Source of the DNA: Aliiglaciecola sp. 3_MG-2023 | Lineage (GTDB): Bacteria > Pseudomonadota > Gammaproteobacteria > Enterobacterales > Alteromonadaceae | Direction of reading: 5' to 3' | Length of the DNA: 64,000 nucleotides | Assembly: GCF_030548205.1 (NCBI RefSeq) | Contig: NZ_JAUORV010000003.1 | Location: 124,001 to 188,000 of the forward strand | Part shown: one piece after another, positions 35,637 through 45,040 of the stretch | Layout of the letters: the number at the start of each line of letters is the position of its first letter | How positions within the stretch are numbered: the first letter of the stretch is position 1 | Notes under the pieces: model-generated | The model's input: only the letters and a program-made list of their open reading frames with translations | What the model was told of the DNA's origin: nothing | The model's database searches: none | Program-made: the position numbers and the translations under genes

Positions 35637-36974
35637 ATGAACGCACGTGGAGAGTTTTCTTCTCGACTTGGATTTATCCTCGCTGCAGCTGGTTCAGCTG
35701 TAGGATTAGGTAATATTTGGGGTTTCCCAACTCAAGTCGCTAGTAATGGAGGAGCAGCATTTGTATTAGTTTACGTTGTTTTAGCTTTTCTATTGGCCTA
35801 TCCAGTTTTAATGGCTGAATTGATAATCGGTCGTGCCACTAGGGCAAATATGGTCGACGCATTGGGGCAAATATCCGGCAGTAAACTAGGCCGTGCAACG
35901 GGTGCGTGGGGTTTTGTTACAGTCTCATTAATTCTTGCATTTTATGCCATTGTTGCAGGTTGGATGTTGGCATTTTTTCTTGAAACCATAACCCACTTAT
36001 TAGGGTTAGATGACTTATCTAGTTGGTTAACTAATCAGTCTATTCTCCGTAACTTATTATTTTCAGGTATATTTTTAATATTAACGGCGGCAATAGTAAC
36101 CGGAGGCGTTAGTAAGGGAATAGAGCGCTGGTCTGTACGTTTAATGCCGACTTTAATGATTATCATTGTGCTTCTAATCGTTTATGTATCCCTGCAAGAA
36201 GGCGCGATTGAGGGCTGGAAAGCATACTTAGTACCCGACTTCAGTCGTATTATGGATCCAGCCTTATTAATTAATGCCATGGGGCAAGCGTTTTTCTCTA
36301 TGTCCCTTGGCGTGGGCACTATGCTGGTGTATGGATCATATGTCAGTAAAAATGAACGCTTACCGTCCCTCGGGGCGTCGGTGGCACTCGTTGATATTGG
36401 TGTTGCTGTGCTTGCTGGCATGCTAATAATCCCTTCAATGTACGTCGCCCTAAATAACGGTGTACAAATTTTTTCCGATAGTGGGGCGCTCATAGAAGGT
36501 GACAGCTTAATATTCACTGTGTTGCCTGCGTTGTTCGACACTATGGGCTCTGTTGGCATTTTTGTCGCTTTTGCATTTTTTGCTCTTATGGTAATTGCCG
36601 CTCTAACTTCGTCTATTTCAATGCTTGAAGTACCTGTGGCCTATGTAGTTGAAAGTAAGGGAGTCAAGCGTACTAAAGCGGTTTGGTTATTAGCCCTTTG
36701 TGTCTTTGTGGCAAGTTCAATAATTGTGTTTAACTTTGCTAGCCTATTTGGCTTAGTGATTAGTTTGACCACGAAATACAGTCAACCCTTATTAGGCTTA
36801 GCCTTATGTCTTTTTGCTGGATGGGTCTGGAGACGGGATCAGATTTTAGCTGAACTAAAGCATGGGTATGACAATGCGGAGCATTCTTTATTCTGGAAAA
36901 TTTGGCCTTGGTACGTGAAATTTGTTTGCCCTGTGGTTATTTTCATCATGTTTTATCGCTCAGTTACCGGATAG
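35637..36974 (+). CDS. Sodium-dependent transporter, SNF/NSS family
   Basis: The 445-residue inner-membrane protein has 11-12 hydrophobic helices and the NSS signature near the N-terminus (SSRLGFILAAAGSAVGLGNIWGFP). That segment forms part of the sodium and substrate sites. Bacterial members import amino acids (tryptophan, leucine, tyrosine and others) with sodium. The substrate is not readable from sequence. AAGGA lies four bases before the ATG. The next gene, an NhaC-type sodium/proton antiporter, starts 13 bases after its stop, suggesting an operon in which the antiporter expels sodium brought in by symport. Confidence 0.93.
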   Translation: MNARGEFSSRLGFILAAAGSAVGLGNIWGFPTQVASNGGAAFVLVYVVLAFLLAYPVLMAELIIGRATRANMVDALGQISGSKLGRATGAWGFVTVSLILAFYAIVAGWMLAFFLETITHLLGLDDLSSWLTNQSILRNLLFSGIFLILTAAIVTGGVSKGIERWSVRLMPTLMIIIVLLIVYVSLQEGAIEGWKAYLVPDFSRIMDPALLINAMGQAFFSMSLGVGTMLVYGSYVSKNERLPSLGASVALVDIGVAVLAGMLIIPSMYVALNNGVQIFSDSGALIEGDSLIFTVLPALFDTMGSVGIFVAFAFFALMVIAALTSSISMLEVPVAYVVESKGVKRTKAVWLLALCVFVASSIIVFNFASLFGLVISLTTKYSQPLLGLALCLFAGWVWRRDQILAELKHGYDNAEHSLFWKIWPWYVKFVCPVVIFIMFYRSVTG

Positions 36975-36987
36975 GGATATCAATTAA

Positions 36988-38475
36988 ATGGACAAGAACA
37001 CAAAACCAAAAGTTGTTAAAGAGGCAACTATTCTTGATGCGCTCATTCCAATCGTCATTTTAGTCTGTCTATTATGTTCGTCTGTATATTGGTATGGAAG
37101 TGATTCATCCTACGGACCAAACCAAATAGCATTGATATTTGCGATGTTTATCGCCTCTGCCGTTGGTATTAAAAATGGTTACACGTGGAAAGAAATCGAG
37201 GAGGGGATTGTTAGCGGGATATCCCTATCCCTTGGTGCCATACTCATTCTCTTAGCCGTGGGGGCATTAATTGGTTCTTGGATGCTATCCGGTACAGTGC
37301 CGACTTTAATTTATTATGGCCTAGAATTACTTAACCCCTCATTATTTTATACTGCCACCTGTTTAATTTGTGCTGTTGTGGCGATGAGCATTGGCAGCAG
37401 TTGGACCACAGCTGCTACTGTAGGTGTTGCCTTAATGGGGGTAGCCAATGGCATGGGCATGTCTGAGGCCATAGCTGCTGGGGCTGCGGTGTCTGGCGCT
37501 TATTTTGGTGATAAAATATCACCTTTATCAGAAACCACAAACCTAGCACCAGCAATTGCTGGTACAAACTTATTCGAACATATTCAGTACATGTTGTGGA
37601 CAGTGGTACCGAGCATAGTACTAACATTAATACTCTTTACTTTCTTAGGCTTCAATTCTAGTCAAGAATCTTCAGCGCAAAGTATTTTGGATATGCAAAA
37701 TCTATTGGCTTCGGAGTTTAATTTAGGCATACATTTGCTTATTCCATTGCTCGTTCTGTTGGGGTTGGCGTTGAAAAAGGTTCCCGCTTTCCCAGCCGTG
37801 TCTATAGGCGCTATTTTGGGTGGTATATGGGCAGCAGTATTTCAACCTGAAGTAGTACAAGACTTTGCCACAGATGGCCGTGATGGCATCGTTGCTAGTA
37901 TCACCGTTGTTTGGACGGCTTTGTATGCTGGAGTAAACTTTAGTACACAAAGTGATGTACTAAATGACTTATTAAGTCGTGGTGGCATGTCCAGTATGCT
38001 AAATACAATCTGGTTAATCATGTGTGCACTGACTTTTGGTGCTGTTTTAGAGAAAGTAGGACTGTTAAAGCGAATTGTAAGTGCTATTTTAGTCGGCGCT
38101 AAATCTGCCGGTGACATGATATCCAGAACAATTTTAACTTGTTTTGCAACCAATGTGATCACCGCAGATCAGTACATGGCAATTGTGATGCCTGGTCGAA
38201 TGTATAAAAATGAATACGAAAAACGAGGGTTGCACCAATTAAACCTATCTAGAAGTTTAGAAGATGGTGGAACCTTAACCTCACCGCTGATCCCTTGGAA
38301 TACTTGTGGTGCTTATATGAGCGGCGTTTTAGGGGTAAGTGCGTTAGACTATCTTTTTTATGCTTTTTTCAATCTTATTAATCCAGTTTTAGCTATTGTG
38401 TATGCCTATTTAGGCATTAAAATTCTCAGAGTTCCAATGCCTGCATACGCAGAATCGGCTATCAACAAAGGTTAG
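36988..38475 (+). CDS. Na+/H+ antiporter, NhaC family
   Basis: The 495-residue integral membrane protein has about 11-12 helices and the NhaC pattern: SLGAILILLAVGALIGSWMLSGTVPTLIYYG, SIGSSWTTAATVGVALMGVA, AAVSGAYFGDKISPLSETTNLAPA, and near the end SRSLEDGGTLTSPLIPWNTCGAYMSGVLG. The family exchanges sodium for protons, and some relatives exchange metabolites such as malate and lactate. It sits 13 bases after the sodium symporter and 51 bases before pepN. Family assignment is firm; the exact exchange is inferred. Confidence 0.93.
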   Translation: MDKNTKPKVVKEATILDALIPIVILVCLLCSSVYWYGSDSSYGPNQIALIFAMFIASAVGIKNGYTWKEIEEGIVSGISLSLGAILILLAVGALIGSWMLSGTVPTLIYYGLELLNPSLFYTATCLICAVVAMSIGSSWTTAATVGVALMGVANGMGMSEAIAAGAAVSGAYFGDKISPLSETTNLAPAIAGTNLFEHIQYMLWTVVPSIVLTLILFTFLGFNSSQESSAQSILDMQNLLASEFNLGIHLLIPLLVLLGLALKKVPAFPAVSIGAILGGIWAAVFQPEVVQDFATDGRDGIVASITVVWTALYAGVNFSTQSDVLNDLLSRGGMSSMLNTIWLIMCALTFGAVLEKVGLLKRIVSAILVGAKSAGDMISRTILTCFATNVITADQYMAIVMPGRMYKNEYEKRGLHQLNLSRSLEDGGTLTSPLIPWNTCGAYMSGVLGVSALDYLFYAFFNLINPVLAIVYAYLGIKILRVPMPAYAESAINKG

Positions 38476-38526
38476 TATAAGTACCTCAGATAGCTGATAT
38501 TTTTGTCTTCTTAATTAGGTCTAAGT

Positions 38527-41115
38527 ATGTCCGATAATCGTGTTATTAAAGCTAAGCGCCGTTTAGATTACCAAGCGCCCCATTTTTTCATTTCAACGGT
38601 GGATTTGTCCGTTAAACTCGAAGAACCAAAAACGCAAATTAAAAGTCAATTGCGCATTAAACGTAATGGTGAGCATCAGCATCCATTGGTATTAGATGGT
38701 GAAGAGTTAACTTTAATTGATGTAAAATTAAATGGTAATAGCCTTACAAAGTATGAGCAAACTGCAACATCCTTAATCATTGAAAACGTACCTGAAGATT
38801 TTTATTTAGAAATTTATACAGAACTTAACCCCGCTGAAAATAGTTCTCTGGAAGGCCTGTATAAAACGGCTAATGCTTACTGTACCCAATGTGAAGCTGA
38901 AGGTTTCCGAAAAATCACCTATTTTATTGACCGACCAGATGTATTAGCTGAATACACTGTAACTATTTACGCAGATCAAAAAGAGTATCCGTATTTATTA
39001 TCAAACGGCAACAAAATTGATAGTGGTAAACTAGAAGATGGTCGTCATTGGGTAAAATGGCACGACCCGTTTAAAAAGCCGTGTTATTTGTTTGCGTTAG
39101 TTGCTGGTGACTTTGATTTGCTCGAAGATCATTATAAAACCACATCAGGCCGTAAGGTTTTGTTGCAGCTATTTGTAGATAAAGGAAAAGCAAACAGAGG
39201 TCATCACGCCTTAGCCTCTCTCAAAAAAGCCATGGAATGGGATGAACAAGTTTTTGACCTGGAATACGATCTGGATATTTACATGATTGTAGCAGTAGAC
39301 TTTTTCAATATGGGGGCCATGGAAAATAAGGGACTGAATGTATTTAACAGTAAATATGTGTTAGCCGATAGTGCCTCTGCAACCGATGAAGATTTTTTCA
39401 ATATTGAATCTGTTATCGCTCACGAATATTTTCATAATTGGACAGGCAATCGCGTCACCTGTAGGGATTGGTTTCAACTCAGCTTAAAAGAAGGTTTAAC
39501 GGTTTTCCGTGATCAGCAATTTAGCGCGGATATGAGCTCTCCAGTGGTTAATCGAATTAAAAATGTCAAAGTGATGCGTGAACATCAATTTGCCGAAGAT
39601 GCCAGTGCCATGTCTCATCCCATACGTCCCGATGAAGTCATAGAGATGAATAACTTTTATACGGTAACTGTCTACGACAAGGGCGCTGAAGTGATTCGCA
39701 TGATGCACACGTTACTCGGTCAGCAAGGGTTTAAGAATGGTATAGATTTGTACTTTAAACGCCATGATGGACAAGCAGTGACCTGTGATGACTTTGTCAG
39801 TGCAATGCAGGATGCAAACCAGATAGACTTAGCACAATTCAAACGTTGGTATGGGCAATCCGGAACGCCCATAGTTAAAGTTAGAGAAAGTTTTAATGAG
39901 CAAGACGGTACCTATAGTCTTGAATTTGAGCAAGTAAACAACGCAACAGCGGATCAGAAACAGAAGCAAGACTTGCATATCCCAGTCCGATTAGAACTGC
40001 TTGATAAAAGCGGAGAAAGCGCAGTTGAACTTTTCAATCTCAAACAAAAACAGCAAACAATGGTTAAATCTGGGTTCAAAGAAAAACCTACGGTGGCACT
40101 ATTGACGGACTTCTCTGCACCGGTGAAACTTGAGTTTGATTATACTGTTGAGGCTTTATTAGAAATTGCCTTGTCTGCCCAAGATGGCTTTTCTAGTTGG
40201 GATGCCACACAAACCCTGTTTAGCGAATATCTCCACGGTAAAACCCCAGCCAGCTCAAAGCTCAGTGTTAGTTCGAAATCCATCGACAAGCTAATCGATG
40301 GATTACTCAGCCAAATAGAACCTTCTTCTGACTTAGCGTTAATCGCTGAAATGTTAACCTTACCGAGTATCGAAACCCTTGCCCAACAAGTCACTCGTTA
40401 TTATGTGGTTGAACTCAACCAAGCTAGAAAGGAATTAGAAAGCTATATCGCAGAAACATTTTCTGAGTTATTTTTAAAAGTATATGAGTCTACTCAACAC
40501 TCTGGTTATGCTTATCAATCTGAGCAAGTGAATAAACGTAAACTAAGAAATTTATGTTTGTATTACTTAGCCAAAACAGAGCAGGGCAATTCCCTTGTTA
40601 GTAAACAATTTGATTCATCAGACAACATGACGGACTCCCTCGGGGCCTTAAAAGCGGCGCAAGCTGCTGTGTTACCTTGTTTCGAAATATTAATGGCCAA
40701 GTTTGAACAAAAATGGGCCGATGATCCGTTAGTTTTAGACAAATGGTTTGCATTACATGCAAGTTGCGAAATTCCTGATATTTTATCGCGTCTAGATTTA
40801 CTCATGAGCCATAAACAGTTTAATCATGATAATCCTAACAGGGTACGTTCCGTTATAGGTACTTTTGCGTTTTACAATGCCATGGGTTTTCATGCTATTG
40901 ATGGTTCAGGTTATAAATACGTGACCGATTATCTGTTAAAATTAGATGCCAGAAACCCGCAAGTTGCTGCGCGAATTGTGACTCCCTTAACACAATGGCA
41001 AAAAATGGATGAAATTCGTGCTGATTTAATGAAATACCAACTAACACGTTTGTTAGCTGTTCCCAATTTAAGTAAAGATGTATACGAAAAAGTAAGTAAA
41101 AGCCTCAGTTTCTAA
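38527..41115 (+). CDS. pepN: Aminopeptidase N
   Basis: The 862-residue M1 metallopeptidase has the exopeptidase motif GAMENKG and the zinc site HEYFHNW with His299, His303 and Glu322. These correspond to His297, His301 and Glu320 of E. coli with a constant offset of two. The four-domain layout and length are normal for gammaproteobacterial PepN. It removes N-terminal residues from peptides in the cytosol. AGGT lies before the ATG. The DUF2835 gene follows after six bases, a pairing common in Alteromonadales and Vibrionales. Confidence 0.98.
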   Translation: MSDNRVIKAKRRLDYQAPHFFISTVDLSVKLEEPKTQIKSQLRIKRNGEHQHPLVLDGEELTLIDVKLNGNSLTKYEQTATSLIIENVPEDFYLEIYTELNPAENSSLEGLYKTANAYCTQCEAEGFRKITYFIDRPDVLAEYTVTIYADQKEYPYLLSNGNKIDSGKLEDGRHWVKWHDPFKKPCYLFALVAGDFDLLEDHYKTTSGRKVLLQLFVDKGKANRGHHALASLKKAMEWDEQVFDLEYDLDIYMIVAVDFFNMGAMENKGLNVFNSKYVLADSASATDEDFFNIESVIAHEYFHNWTGNRVTCRDWFQLSLKEGLTVFRDQQFSADMSSPVVNRIKNVKVMREHQFAEDASAMSHPIRPDEVIEMNNFYTVTVYDKGAEVIRMMHTLLGQQGFKNGIDLYFKRHDGQAVTCDDFVSAMQDANQIDLAQFKRWYGQSGTPIVKVRESFNEQDGTYSLEFEQVNNATADQKQKQDLHIPVRLELLDKSGESAVELFNLKQKQQTMVKSGFKEKPTVALLTDFSAPVKLEFDYTVEALLEIALSAQDGFSSWDATQTLFSEYLHGKTPASSKLSVSSKSIDKLIDGLLSQIEPSSDLALIAEMLTLPSIETLAQQVTRYYVVELNQARKELESYIAETFSELFLKVYESTQHSGYAYQSEQVNKRKLRNLCLYYLAKTEQGNSLVSKQFDSSDNMTDSLGALKAAQAAVLPCFEILMAKFEQKWADDPLVLDKWFALHASCEIPDILSRLDLLMSHKQFNHDNPNRVRSVIGTFAFYNAMGFHAIDGSGYKYVTDYLLKLDARNPQVAARIVTPLTQWQKMDEIRADLMKYQLTRLLAVPNLSKDVYEKVSKSLSF

Positions 41116-41121
41116 AAAGCT

Positions 41122-41343
41122 ATGCGAACCTATTACTTTAATTTAAACGCTTCTTACGAAATGTGTGAGAAGCTTTATTTGTCTACAAATAACTCAGTTA
41201 TTTTATATTCTGAGAGTGGTGAACGTATCCAACTCCCTACCTTTAATTTACGGCCTTTTGTTACTAGGCTCGGGTTAAATGGCCGTTTTCGTCTTATAAT
41301 TACCTCTGAAAACAAAGTCTTTTCATTTGAAAAAATAACCTAA
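41122..41343 (+). CDS. DUF2835 family protein
   Basis: The 73-residue protein starts six bases after pepN and matches the small DUF2835 family (YYFNLNASYEMCEKLYL, then IQLPTFNLRPFVTRLGLNGRFRL). It has no signal or membrane segment. The family has no known function; its frequent place just after pepN suggests cotranscription. There is no clear ribosome site, so translation may depend on coupling to pepN. Confidence 0.85.
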   Translation: MRTYYFNLNASYEMCEKLYLSTNNSVILYSESGERIQLPTFNLRPFVTRLGLNGRFRLIITSENKVFSFEKIT

Positions 41344-41521
41344 TAATTCGCAGTTATCAATTGTTTGAATTTTAACCTATTGATAATGGTGAGTTTTTAC
41401 ATTTTTTTAACTGGTACGATTTCTTCTTGCTATCGAGCCTAAATGATGTAATCATTTTGTGAATATTTTGATACTAAATAAAAGTCGCATGCATTTTTCG
41501 GCGACTAGGGAGAACTAAAAT

Positions 41522-43600
41522 ATGAAGTGTGGACCTTTGAAGTTTAAAAAGTCACCGCTTGCACTTAGCATAGCTGCCGTGTCTGTTATGACTTCCGTAA
41601 ATCTAAATGCTGCATCCTGGGAGAAAGGAGATTGGTCGATAAACTTTGACTCAAACTTCTCGCTAGGAACAAGCATTCGAGTTGAAGAACGTGATTTTTC
41701 ATTAATAGGAAACAGTAACCATCCCAATTTTGACTGGAGTGGTTACAATGCAGCGACCAACGTTACTTATGCTTCTGCTGATGTATGGGCAAACGCAGAT
41801 GGCGCTTATTCAACAAATGGAGACTTAGGAAACTTAAACTTTGATAAAGGCGAAGCTTTTTCAACGGTTTTCAAAGGTACCCATGAATTAGATATCCGTT
41901 ATGACAACATGGGCTTTTTTGCCCGTGGCTTGTATTTTTATGATTTTGAATTAAAAGATGGCACACGAGACTGGGCGAATCCGATTACAGGACAAACTCA
42001 AGATCCTTGTGCAGCATCTCAAGCATCTGATGAGTTATGCTCAGATGTAAGACTGCTAGATGCTTTTTTCTATGCCGATTTTGATATTGGTGATGTACCG
42101 GTAACCATACGCATCGGTGATCAGGTTGTTAGTTGGGGCGAAAGTACCTTCATTCAACATGGTATCAACACCACTAACCCTGTGGATGTCACCCGAGCAC
42201 TAGCGCCTGGTGCAGAGCTAAAAGAAGTATTCATTCCTGTCGGAATGGTGTTTGCGTCTTTGGGGTTAACAGAAAATCTCAGTTTATCCGCATATTATCA
42301 ATATGAGTGGGAACGCAGCAGATTGCCACAAGCAGGGAGTTACTTCGCCACCAATGATTTTGCAGGCGAGGGCGGTCAGGCACAAAATATCCAGTTGGGA
42401 TTCACCGGTAACCCAGATATCAATTTAGACTTCTTACTCGATAGTTTAAATGGATTGCGTTCCGCATTGTTAGCCGGAGCGAACCCATCAGATATTGCAG
42501 CGGCTTATTTAGCCTATCCTACCAAGGTAGCCGTAAGAGGGTATAGCGATGCCGCCCATACGGATGCGGATGACCAAGGTCAGTACGGAATTAAGATGTC
42601 TTATTATGCTGCTGATTTAAATGATACGGAATTCAGTATTTACCATATTAATTACCATAGTCAGCGTCCGCTTATATCAGGAACTACGTCAGATTTTACT
42701 GCTGCTGGTATTGCCCAAGATATGGCCTTTTTAGCCGCAAATGAAATTGACCGCGACAATATTACGTCTTTAGAAGCGTTCACGGAAAGTCAGTTTATGT
42801 ATCCTGAAGACATTAAATTGTACGGTTTTAGCTTTAACACCAATGTAGGTGAAACAGCCCTAGCCGGGGAAATCGCCTATCGTGTTGACGAGCCTTTACA
42901 AATTGATGATGTAGAACTGCTCTATACCGCAATGCCTGAGCAACTAGCAAATGCGGGTATACGTCCCGACTTTGCTGGTATTTCGCAAATGGGTAACATA
43001 GGTCGTTCAGTAGGCCCCGGGGAAACTGCCGAAGGCTTTGTGGTGTCAGATACCATACAGATGCAATTAACCACCACCCACGTATTTGGTCCTACATGGG
43101 GAACGGATAATTTAATCTTACTTGGCGAAGTAGGGTATGTAAGTATCGAAGATATGCCTGATCCTAACGTGATTAGGTTAAATGGCCCTGGTACATCTAG
43201 GACTGCTTCTTTAGAGCCTTTACGCGATGAAAGTGGTAATATTATTTCCACACGAGAAGGGTTACACATTGGTTTATCTAATGGACCTGAAACGAACCCA
43301 TTCCCAACTGATTATGCTTGGGGTTATCGTATTTTAGCAGTAGCCGACTTTAACAATGTGTTTTCTGGTGTAAACCTCAGAACGCGAGCAACCTTCTCTC
43401 ACGATGTAGAAGGAACAACACCTGATCCATTGTTCTTATTTACAGAAGATGTGAAATCAGCGAATTTAACCTTCGAGTTTGACTATTTAAGCAAATTTTC
43501 AGCCGCAGTGGGCTACAGTAGTTACTGGGGTGGTATTGGTAACTCGAATGCACTTTCAGATCGCGACTTTGTATCAGTTAACTTTAAATATTCGATTTAA
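41522..43600 (+). CDS. DUF1302 family outer-membrane protein
   Basis: The 692-residue protein has an N-terminal signal peptide (PLALSIAAVSVMTSVNLNA) and the DUF1302 pattern: WEKGDWSINFDSNFSLGTSIRV at the start, repeated amphipathic strands with aromatic girdle residues, GDQVVSWGESTFIQHGIN in the middle, and a barrel-like C-terminus ending FVSVNFKYSI. It is predicted to be a large outer-membrane beta-barrel. DUF1302 genes typically precede a DUF1329 gene, as here, and the pair has been linked in pseudomonads to growth on fatty or hydrophobic substrates; that link is recalled, not shown here. GGGAG lies ten bases before the ATG. It opens a four-gene cluster with DUF1329, YCF48-like and MMPL genes. 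Confidence 0.88.
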   Translation: MKCGPLKFKKSPLALSIAAVSVMTSVNLNAASWEKGDWSINFDSNFSLGTSIRVEERDFSLIGNSNHPNFDWSGYNAATNVTYASADVWANADGAYSTNGDLGNLNFDKGEAFSTVFKGTHELDIRYDNMGFFARGLYFYDFELKDGTRDWANPITGQTQDPCAASQASDELCSDVRLLDAFFYADFDIGDVPVTIRIGDQVVSWGESTFIQHGINTTNPVDVTRALAPGAELKEVFIPVGMVFASLGLTENLSLSAYYQYEWERSRLPQAGSYFATNDFAGEGGQAQNIQLGFTGNPDINLDFLLDSLNGLRSALLAGANPSDIAAAYLAYPTKVAVRGYSDAAHTDADDQGQYGIKMSYYAADLNDTEFSIYHINYHSQRPLISGTTSDFTAAGIAQDMAFLAANEIDRDNITSLEAFTESQFMYPEDIKLYGFSFNTNVGETALAGEIAYRVDEPLQIDDVELLYTAMPEQLANAGIRPDFAGISQMGNIGRSVGPGETAEGFVVSDTIQMQLTTTHVFGPTWGTDNLILLGEVGYVSIEDMPDPNVIRLNGPGTSRTASLEPLRDESGNIISTREGLHIGLSNGPETNPFPTDYAWGYRILAVADFNNVFSGVNLRTRATFSHDVEGTTPDPLFLFTEDVKSANLTFEFDYLSKFSAAVGYSSYWGGIGNSNALSDRDFVSVNFKYSI

Positions 43601-43612
43601 GAGAAAAACGAA

Positions 43613-44980
43613 ATGATAAAGAATTTAGTAGTAACAACCACTGCTTTAGCATTGGCACTAAGTGTTTCGTTTGCTCATGCGAAAGTATCTCAAGAGCAAG
43701 CAGCGAAACTCGGAAATGAACTCACTCCACTTGGTGGAGAAAAAGCCGCTAATGCCGATGGCAGTATTCCGGCTTGGAATGGTGGGATCACCACGCCTCC
43801 AGAAGGTTACCAACCGGGTGATTTTCACCCTGATCCGTTTCCTGGCGACAAAGTATTATTTACCATAACCGGTAAAAACTATAAGGAATATGCAGACTCA
43901 TTAAGTGCAGGACAAGTTAAACTTTTTGAAACCTATCCTGATACTTATGAAATGCCTGTTTATCAGTCACGTAGAACGGCTTCCAATCCACAATATGTAT
44001 ATGACGCAGCAAAGGCGAATGCGACTCGCGCTGAGTTAGTTCAAGGCGGTAACGGCATTAAAAATGCGGCAGTTGGCGTTCCTTTCCCTATACCACAATC
44101 AGGTGTAGAGGCAATTTGGAATCATATCTTACGTTACCGAGGTGAAGGAATTAAACGCTTTGGTGGGCAGGCTGCACCCACTGCGTCGGGTGATTATACA
44201 GTTATAGGATTTGATGAAATTCTATTAGTTGAATATGCAAAACGCGATGCAACCCCTGAACAATTGCTCGAAAACAATATGCTCATGAAGTTTAAACAAA
44301 AGATTACTTCCCCAGCACGTTTAGCGGGTACCGCATTATTAGTGCACGAAACCATGGATCAGGTTCGCGAGCCACGTCAGGCTTGGACGTATAATACGGG
44401 GCAACGTCGAGTTAGACGTGCGCCTAACATTGCTTATGATGCACCAGGAACAGCATCTGATGGATTGCGTACTACCGATGATTTCGATATGTTTAATGGT
44501 GCTCCTGATCGTTACAATTGGGAATTGAAGGGTAAAAAAGAAATGTATGTTGCCTACAATAGCTATGCTTTGCACAGTGATAAGGTAAAATACGAAGACA
44601 TACTTACCCTAGGGCACATAAATCCAGATTTGACGCGATATGAAAAGCATCGTGTTTGGGTAGTTGAAGCGACATTAAAAGAGGGCTTCCGCCACGTTTA
44701 CTCCAAACGAGTATTCTTCATTGATGAAGATAGCTGGCAAGTACAAGTTGCTGATATGTATGATAATCGTGGAGAACTGTACAAAGTTGCCGTTGCTCAT
44801 GGATTAAATTTCTACGATGTTCCTGCACATTGGTCTACTCTAGATGTATATCATGATTTAAATTCAAGACGTTATTTAGCCCTTGGTTTAGATAACGAAG
44901 ATAAAGTCTATGATTTCTCAGTTAGACCAAAAGAAAAAGAATTTACAGCCCAAGCCTTAAGGCGAGAAGGGATACGCTAA
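43613..44980 (+). CDS. DUF1329 family periplasmic protein
   Basis: The 455-residue protein has a signal peptide ending SVSFAHA and the DUF1329 pattern: EQAAKLGNELTPLGGEKAANADGSIPAWNGG, then GVPFPIPQSGVEAIWNH and YNSYALHS. The fold is thought to be LolA/LolB-like, which would suit carrying a lipid-like molecule across the periplasm to the DUF1302 barrel. The gene starts 12 bases after DUF1302, so the two are coupled. A strong terminator follows its stop, separating it from the YCF48-like gene. Function is inferred from the family and neighbours. Confidence 0.88.
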   Translation: MIKNLVVTTTALALALSVSFAHAKVSQEQAAKLGNELTPLGGEKAANADGSIPAWNGGITTPPEGYQPGDFHPDPFPGDKVLFTITGKNYKEYADSLSAGQVKLFETYPDTYEMPVYQSRRTASNPQYVYDAAKANATRAELVQGGNGIKNAAVGVPFPIPQSGVEAIWNHILRYRGEGIKRFGGQAAPTASGDYTVIGFDEILLVEYAKRDATPEQLLENNMLMKFKQKITSPARLAGTALLVHETMDQVREPRQAWTYNTGQRRVRRAPNIAYDAPGTASDGLRTTDDFDMFNGAPDRYNWELKGKKEMYVAYNSYALHSDKVKYEDILTLGHINPDLTRYEKHRVWVVEATLKEGFRHVYSKRVFFIDEDSWQVQVADMYDNRGELYKVAVAHGLNFYDVPAHWSTLDVYHDLNSRRYLALGLDNEDKVYDFSVRPKEKEFTAQALRREGIR

Positions 44981-44986
44981 CTAGCA

Positions 44987-45016
44987 AAAAAACGGTTGGC
45001 TATGCCAACCGTTTTT
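44987..45016 (+). terminator. Strong terminator inside the DUF1302-MMPL cluster
   Basis: AACGGTTGGC (44991-45000) and GCCAACCGTT (45004-45013) form a perfect 10-bp stem with loop TAT. Runs of A before and T after make it work in either direction. It lies 10 bases after the DUF1329 stop and 25 bases before the next start, so the last two genes would get only read-through unless another promoter exists. Confidence 0.88.
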
Positions 45017-45040
45017 GTAATTGAAGATGAAAAGAAGAAA

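Noticed and set aside
44996-45040. Longer N-terminus for the YCF48-like protein starting at 44996
   Set aside because: It would begin inside the terminator hairpin and place 15 polar residues before an otherwise normal signal peptide. The ATG at 45041 has a ribosome site.
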